A stretch of 64,000 nucleotides of DNA, taken from assembly GCA_021234155.1 (NCBI GenBank), contig JAJEKV010000095.1, positions 3,112,621 to 3,176,620 of the forward strand, read 5' to 3'. The position numbers and the translations under genes were made by a program. The DNA is from Isoetes taiwanensis. Its lineage: Eukaryota > Streptophyta > Lycopodiopsida > Isoetales > Isoetaceae. The notes below the pieces were generated by a model, which did no database searches, was not told where the DNA came from, and saw nothing but the letters and a program-made list of their open reading frames with translations. Positions within the stretch are counted from its first letter, which is position 1. Each line of letters opens with the position of its first letter. Positions 58,230 through 64,000 of this stretch are shown piece after piece.

Positions 58230-58449
58230 ATGATATCAAGTTCAAGCATAGAAAAACACGGTGATTGAGCAAATCTTGTCGCTTTATGCCTTGGCATAAT
58301 CATTTGTTTGGACTTATTAGAAGAACAACCATTCCTACACCTTATTGTACGACCACGATATTTTTTTGCGAACTGGATTATGAGATGCATTTAATTGAGT
58401 TTGTTGTATGTGCTTGTTAATTAAGAAGGTATTCATTTGTATTACTTGT

Positions 58450-58520
58450 GCATTGGTGGTCTAGTGGTAGAATAGTACCCTGCCACGGTACAGACCCGAG
58501 TTCGATTCTCGGCCAATGCA
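58450..58520 (+). tRNA. tRNA-Gly(GCC), intact
   Basis: Identical to the copies at 41,291 and 42,092: all stems pair, loop CTGCCAC, discriminator A. The surrounding half-unit also matches 41,960-42,170 almost exactly, including the rare 'ttgcgaactgg' variant. Confidence 0.95.
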
Positions 58521-58761
58521 TCCTGTGGTTCAATTCTTCTAATTTTGTTTTTGGCGCAAGAGCCAAAAAGAAGATTTAATGCATTAAACCATGTTGATAA
58601 TGACATAAGGATAACTGAGCAATCGATTGCACCATAGGGTGAGAAATGAGATCGAAGCTAATCTTGCTCTCCAACCATCAAACATCAGAATGATAGAGAA
58701 TAAATGACTAGCCAAATCCTATCCTCCTAAATATCTCAATGATCTAATTCCACATGCTGGC

Positions 58762-58843
58762 GTGGATGTGCCAGAGTGGTTATTGGGCATGACTAGAAAT
58801 CATGTGGGCTTTGCTCGCATAGGTTTGAATCCTATCATCCACG
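58762..58843 (+). tRNA. tRNA-Ser(AGA), near-intact, type A
   Basis: 82 nt with complete acceptor pairing gtggatg/catccac, full D-arm gccagagtgg, anticodon arm and variable arm. The one change is TTTGAAT for TTCGAAT in the T-loop, which alters the conserved C of the D/T-loop contact and the B-box. Best type A copy in the window. Confidence 0.93.
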
Positions 58844-59249
58844 TGTAGGAGCTTGTTCATATTATTTTATAGTCCTATCACATCGTCCATTCGATTAATA
58901 TTTAGAGTTTGTCATTGATTCCCTCGCACTCTTCCTTTGGCGCAATATTCTAGGGTTTATGCATAGCCCCCATTAGTGGCACACCAATGCTTTCGACATT
59001 GTTATTCACATGTTAATTCTTTCAATTTTTATGATATCAAGTTCAAGCATGGAAGAACCACGGTGATTGAGCAAATCTTGTGGCTTTATGCCTTGGCATA
59101 ATGTCGTTTGTTTGGACTTATTAGAAGAACAACCATTCACGCACCTTATTATGCGATACGATATTTTTTTGGCTGGATTATGAGATGCATTTGATTGAGT
59201 TGGTTGTATGTGCTTGTTAATTAAGAAGGTATTCATTTATATTACTTGT

Positions 59250-59321
59250 GCATTGGTGGTCTAGTGGTAGAATAGTACCACTGCCCGCAGTCTGGGACGA
59301 GTTCGATTCTCGGCCAATGCA
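59250..59321 (+). pseudogene. tRNA-Gly copy, anticodon arm altered
   Basis: 72 nt; the arm reads ccactgcccgcagtctggg; other arms intact. Confidence 0.8.
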
Positions 59322-59578
59322 TCCTGTGGTTCAACTCTTCTAATTTTGTTCTTGGCGCCAAGAGCCAAAAGAAGATTTAATGCATTAAACCATGTTGATA
59401 ATGACATAAGGATAAGCGAGCAATCGATTGCACCATAGGGTGAGAAATGAGATCGAAGCTAATCTTGCTCTTCCAACCATCAAACATCGAGGAATGAGAG
59501 AATAAATGACTAGCCAAATCCTATCCTCCTAAATATCTCAATGATCTAAGAGTATCGGAAGTATTCCACATCTTTGGC

Positions 59579-59657
59579 GTGGATGTGCGGAGTGGTTATT
59601 GGGCATGACTAGAAATCATGTGGCCTTTGCTGCATAGGTTGAATCCTATCATCCACG
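59579..59657 (+). tRNA. tRNA-Ser(AGA)
   Basis: Acceptor complete, anticodon arm intact, D-arm gcggagtgg, variable arm gtggcctttgctgc, T-loop C missing. Confidence 0.78.
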
Positions 59658-60052
59658 TGTAGGAGCTTGTTCATATTATTTTATAGTCCTATCACATCGT
59701 CCATTCGATAAATATTTAGAGTTTGTCATTCATTCCTTCCTTGGCGCAATATTCTAGAGTTTATGCATAGCCCCATTAGTGGCACACCAATGCTCGACAT
59801 TGTTACTCATTCACATGTTAATTCTTTCAATTTTTATGATATCAAGTTCAAGCATGGAAGAACACGGTGATTGAGCAAATCTTGTCACTTTATGCCTTGG
59901 CATAATCATTTTGTTTGGACTTATTAGAAGAACAACCATTCTGCACCTTATTATGCGACCCCGATATTTTTTGGCTGGATTATGAGATGCATTTGATTGA
60001 GTTTGGTTGTATGTGCTTGTTAATTAAGAAGGTATTCATTTGTATTACTTGT

Positions 60053-60122
60053 GCATTGGTGGTCTAGTGGTAGAAATAGTACCCTTTCTGGTGCAGACCG
60101 AGTTCGATTCTCGGCCAATGCA
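60053..60122 (+). pseudogene. tRNA-Gly copy, anticodon arm altered
   Basis: The arm reads ccctttctggtgcag without GCC; T-arm and acceptor intact. Confidence 0.8.
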
Positions 60123-60347
60123 TCACGTGGTTCAACTCTTCCAATTTTGTTCTTGGCCTTAAAGAGCCAAAAAGAAGATTTAATGCATTAAACCATGTTG
60201 ATAATGACATAAGGATAAGCGAGCAATCGATTGCACCATAGTGTGAGAAATGAGATCGAAGCTAATCTTGCTGGTTGCTAGCCAAATCCTATCCTCCTAA
60301 ATATTTCAATGATCTAAGAAAAAGCGGAAGTATTCCACATCTTTGTC

Positions 60348-60425
60348 GTGGATGTGCGAGTGTTTATTGGGCATGACTAGAAATCATGTGGGCTTTGCTC
60401 GCATAGGTTGAATCCTATCATCCCG
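60348..60425 (+). tRNA. tRNA-Ser(AGA), type B
   Basis: Acceptor 5' strand gtggatg, anticodon arm and variable arm gctcgc intact; D-arm gcgagtgttt; T-loop C missing. Confidence 0.78.
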
Positions 60426-60837
60426 TGTAGGAGCTTTTTTCATACTATTTTATAGTCCCTATCACATCGTCAATTCGATTAATACTTAGAGTTTGTCATT
60501 GATTCAGTTCGCACTCTTCCTTGGCGCAATATTCTAGGGTTTATGCATAGCCCCCTTAGTGGCACCACGAATGCTCAACATTGTTACTCATTCACATGTT
60601 AGTTCTTTCAATTTTTATGATATCAAGTTCAAGCATGGAAAAACCACGGTGATTGAGCAAATCTTGTCGCTTTATGCCTTGGCATAATCATTTGTTTGGA
60701 CTTATTAGAAGAACAACCATTCACGCACCTTATCGTACGACCCGCGATATTTTTTGAAGCTGGATTATGAGATGCATGTGATTGAGTTGGTTGTATGTGC
60801 TTGTTAATTAAAGAAGGTATTCATTTGTATTATTTGT

Positions 60838-60906
60838 GCATTGGTGGTCTAGTGGTAGAATAGTACCACCTGCCATGGGGACCGAGTTCGATTCTCGACC
60901 AATGCA
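60838..60906 (+). tRNA. tRNA-Gly, GCC readable, short stem
   Basis: 69 nt; the arm reads ccacctGCCatggggacc, so GCC is present but the 3' side of the anticodon stem is altered. Acceptor and T-arm normal apart from tcgacc. Confidence 0.75.
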
Positions 60907-61240
60907 TCTTGTGGTTCAACTCTTCTAATTTTGTTCTTGGCGCTTAAAGAGCCAAAAGAAGATTTAATCTTGATAATGACATAAGGATAAGCGAGCAATC
61001 GATCTCACTCTTCTAATTTTGTTCTTGGCGCAAGAGCCAAAAGAAGATTTAATCGCGATAATGACATAAGGATAAGCCCGAGGCAATCGATTGCACCATA
61101 GGGTGAGAAATGAGATCGAAGCTAATCTTGCTCTTCCAACCATCAAACATCAGAATGGGAGAGAATAAATGACTAACCAAATCCTATCCTCCTAAATATC
61201 TCAATGATCTAAAAGTATGGAAGTATTCCACATCTTTGGC

Positions 61241-61317
61241 GTGGATGTGCGAGTGGTTATTGGGCATGATTAGAAATCCGTGGGCTTTGCTGCATAGGTT
61301 GAATCCTATCATCCGCG
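61241..61317 (+). tRNA. tRNA-Ser copy
   Basis: Acceptor gtggatg, loop TTAGAAA with AGA kept; the 3' anticodon stem is altered (atccgtggg) and the T-loop C missing. Last array member before the gypsy insertion. Confidence 0.72.
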
Positions 61318-62156
61318 TGTAGGAGCTTGTTCATATTATTTTATAGTCCTATCACATCGTCCATTCGATTAATATTTAGAGTTTGTCATTGCGGATTCCC
61401 TCACTCTTCTTCAGCAATATTCTAGAGTTTATGCATAGCCCCATTAGTGGCACACCAATGCCGACATTGTTACTCATTCACATTTTAATTCTTTCAATTT
61501 TTTATGATATCAAGTTCAAGCATGGAAAAACACGGTGATTGAGCAAATCTTGTCGCTTTATGCCTTGGCATAATCGTTTGTTTGGACTTATTAGAAGAAC
61601 AACCATTCCTGCACCTTATTGTACGACCACGATATTTTTTTGGAGGGAAAAACTCCAGATGATCACAGTGATCTATGGAGGGGAATGTTAGGGTTTGATG
61701 CCTTATGTAGGCTATCAGTTAGGTTTAGGGTTTTCCATGACCCTTGGTCTACCTTTAATGGGTTAAAGGTCTAAAAAGTGTGTGCACCATTGCAAGTTGC
61801 CCCCCTAGGGCGTCCTTGCTTGGGTATACATCATACCGGCCCGGGCCCGGCGTGTCGCGTAATGTGGCTTGATACGGTATCGTCTTGAGACCGGGTATAT
61901 CGATCTTTGGAGCGTCACATTCTCCCCAACTTGAATTGATCGTCGCGACATCGTGGATCTCCACCTTGGGATATTCTTAATGCAATCAACCTCATGCATA
62001 CCATATACCTATTATTATAGTTATACATTTAATAGGATTACCTCAAGGTAATATTTATAGGACATTAATACTATTATGCAATCAATGGATTTATCACTTA
62101 TGTCATTATAACAATAACTCCTAATGTCACCGGTTATTTATTATATATACAATTAT

Positions 62157-62228
62157 TGTTGAGGGTACTCTTTATTCCTTGCAACACATTACAACAAAAT
62201 TGTGTTGCAAGTCCTCCTAACCCTCAGG
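62157..62228. repeat. Inverted repeat in the putative LTR
   Basis: A perfect 10-bp stem, ttgcaacaca (62,179-62,188) with tgtgttgcaa (62,201-62,210), lies inside a looser outer pair 'tgagggt' / 'accctca'. Could form a hairpin in the transcript; function unknown. Confidence 0.7.
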
Positions 62229-62639
62229 GGCTCTATTGGCACAAGGTCAACACTACATTAGTACCATTAATATGAAATAAAATTTTTTTGGTTATATGAT
62301 GACCACCCCACCTATCTACATGGATGCATGGCTAATCTCTCGGTAGGAAGAGGTGAATCTTCCATTATGGCCGTGGGCCGGTACGCCTATATGCCTATAT
62401 GCCACTCATGCCTACACCTTTGGTTGCCGTGGAGGATAGGTCCTTCAGGTATGGGCGTGAAGGCCCGATTCCTCCTATCAAAGCATATATGGGGCTAGAG
62501 GTGCTTTTTCCTATCAATGCATTCCTCAATGACCTCCGTTCTCTCGAGGTTGTCTGCTTAGTGGACGGTAGACTTTCAAGCGGCTGACACAGCGGTCATG
62601 CCCTACATTGACATTACACCACGTCCTAGAGATCCAAGT

Positions 62640-63330
62640 AGTAATCTCATCGCCGGTTACAAGCGCATGCAACCCTTACCTCATAGGTTGCATCGTAGAT
62701 ATACTAAGCAAGCTATTAATCTACCCAAATCGACATGCAAAGTCGATTTCTTGGAGAATGACCTTGCCGTCCCATTGCTCCATAAATTGTGTATACTATT
62801 TTTCCAAATCTCTTTTAAAGTACCCATGTTGCGTCTTCCAGCGGCAAGTGTTTCCCTTGACCAAGTATTGGAGGAACTCCGATCTCCTTGTTTTCTTGAA
62901 GGCCTTATCAAGAATTAGCTCTGGAACTATTTCTAAGCGCTCTTACGTCATTTCGGCATCGTTGGAGTGTCCAAAACTTCCTGCGGGTTGGGGTGTGTGC
63001 TTCTTACGGCAAGCTCGTGGAAGACTTTGTGGATCTTTAAGTGTCTTTGGTAAGTCAACTTGTAGGATTGGTTACCCACTCTACGGACTGATACGAAGGG
63101 TCCGCCCACCTTGGAGCAAGCTTCTTGCAATTTCCAGATCGCGGACTTCGCTGCTTTACCTTGATCTTGAGCCATCGTCTTCTCAATTTGGAATTCTCAT
63201 TTGTCCAGATGTTTTGGCAACAGTATCTAGCGGACTCCTTGCTGCTTAGAAGGTACCCTCGAACTTCTTCCACAAAGGCTGCGCATGTAAAGCTCAACAT
63301 TTGTTGCGACACTTCCACTGACGACGGGAT
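62640..63330 (-). pseudogene. Gypsy integrase C-terminal and chromodomain remnant
   Basis: Frames contain KLRRRW, KLAPRW, then SYKLTYQRHLKIHKVFHE and VLDTP. This is the usual order (G.KLaPR..GPf.i..rvG..aYkL.LP..l..iH.VFHvs) after plant gypsy integrases. Further on, EFLQYLVKG resembles the start of a chromodomain, which directs integration to heterochromatin. At least three frame changes. Confidence 0.85.
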
Positions 63331-63374
63331 TGTGCCAAATTAATGCGGAGTTAGGCATTGGTGGCCGTAGTTGA

Positions 63375-63844
63375 TCATGAGCGGCGACATTTGGGATGAT
63401 TCACGCTTGGTGCTATTGTATGCAAACTCCACCAAGTGAATAAATTCCTCCCACATACCTTGCTTGTTCGGACATAGCGAACATATCTTCGAGTCTTTGA
63501 CTGCTCCGGTTTGCCCATCCGTCGTGGGTGATAGGCGTGCTCATGGGCGACACCGTTCAATGCGTCGTGAAGAGATCGCGCAGCGATGAACTTTGGATCG
63601 ATTGGGAGATAATTTCCCTTGGCATGCCATGAAGTGCGAAAATCTCTTTGGTGAAGAGCTTTACGTGCGTGTCCATACGTATTTGTAAGGTGGTCACGCA
63701 AGGTACAAAATGGGCCATCTTCGACAACTTGTCGCGACTACGACCATCAAAGGCGTCCTTACCTCTTCTTGTCCTTGGCGGTCTGTTATAAAGTCCATCT
63801 TTGGCGACTTCCCACTTAGCGTTTGGCACAGCTAATGGTTCCAA
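63375..63844 (-). pseudogene. Gypsy integrase catalytic core, frameshifted
   Basis: One frame has PNAKWEV, LPRTRRGKDA, DKLSKMAHFVPC and LHGMPREI. The next has DPKFIA..LHDAL and AYHPRRMGKPEQ, in place of the usual DrdpkF and AyHPQTDGQTErv blocks. The core order is right, but frames switch near 63,600 and the Q-T-D-G stretch is altered. Integrates element DNA in active relatives; inactive here. Confidence 0.9.
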
Positions 63845-64000
63845 TGCTCACGGTATTAGGAGTTGTTACGCCTTTGTTGTTTTGGCATAAGCTGACACTC
63901 CTTGATGTAGCGAGCTATCTGCTTCTTCTTTCGGCCAATAGTAGGCTGCTCGCGCTTTGAAGTATGTCTTCATGAATCTGCGTGGCCAGCTATTGGGCTG

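Larger units (their letters stand above)
58220..61638 (+). repeat. tRNA-Ser/tRNA-Gly tandem array, block 3
   Basis: Four Gly and four Ser copies, from the right border of the truncated LINE to the gypsy insertion. The first 470 bp are almost identical to 41,895-42,560. Ends inside the spacer before what would be the next Gly gene, at 'gatattttttt'. Confidence 0.95.
61639..64000 (-). mobile_element. Ty3/gypsy chromovirus-like retrotransposon, 3' part, runs off the window
   Basis: Array sequence stops at 'gatattttttt' and is replaced by 'ggagggaaaaactcc'. On the - strand the element reads integrase, integrase C-terminal region, chromodomain-like segment and then probable 3' LTR (about 61,639-62,580, containing the 'gatcgatatacccggtct' sequence seen in reverse). 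LTR borders and primer sites could not be fixed because the other LTR lies outside. The coding part is frameshifted throughout, so inactive. Confidence 0.85.

Noticed and set aside
24141-61638. CRISPR-like reading of a regular repeat array
   Set aside because: Units are 0.8 kb with tRNA genes inside and eukaryotic transposons between; there is no short repeat-spacer structure.
61755-61999. Short - strand frames in the putative LTR
   Set aside because: They lie in the probable LTR, overlap each other and resemble no retroelement protein.

Overview
The window reads as nuclear DNA of a land plant, probably a monocot. The evidence is plant-type tRNA-Ser(AGA) and tRNA-Gly(GCC) genes, plant-style LINEs, a Helitron with CTAG ends carrying pieces of a plant-only PMT-family methyltransferase gene, and a Ty3/gypsy chromovirus remnant. 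No intact protein-coding gene is visible. The long reading frames are low-complexity tracts or chance frames through repeats.

Layout. 1-365 is a degraded piece of the tRNA array described below. 366-24,140 holds no recognisable gene: it is degenerate, largely single-copy-looking sequence with a few diverged direct repeats and an AT-rich block, probably old transposon debris. 24,141-45,480, 49,965-54,382 and 58,220-61,638 are three blocks of one tandem array. Its unit is about 0.8 kb and carries one tRNA-Ser(AGA) and one tRNA-Gly(GCC), both on the + strand, about 330 bp (Gly to Ser) and 470 bp (Ser to Gly) apart. I count 25 Gly copies and 26 Ser copies plus several remnants. Units fall into two spacer types (A and B) that often follow an A-A-B order.

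The array is interrupted by a + strand LINE (24,925-26,456), a - strand LINE (42,701-44,676), a short 5'-truncated - strand LINE present twice (45,481-45,844 and 54,383-58,219), and the gypsy element at the right edge. The second copy of the short LINE contains a complete 3,485-bp Helitron (54,431-57,915, - strand). The first copy preserves its exact empty site but has another Helitron 5' end at its right border (45,845). Purine-rich blocks at 30.8-31.7, 33.5-33.9 and 34.1-35.6 kb replace array sequence while roughly keeping its phase. A 1.4-kb pyrimidine tract switches abruptly to a 1-kb purine tract at about 48.93 kb.

Data quality matters here. Differences between array copies are mostly small indels at CG and CNG sites (anticodon arm of Gly, D-arm and T-loop of Ser), while AT-rich words of the same unit hardly vary. 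That fits consensus errors at methylated cytosines in a silenced array at least as well as real decay, so many copies called broken below may be intact in the organism.
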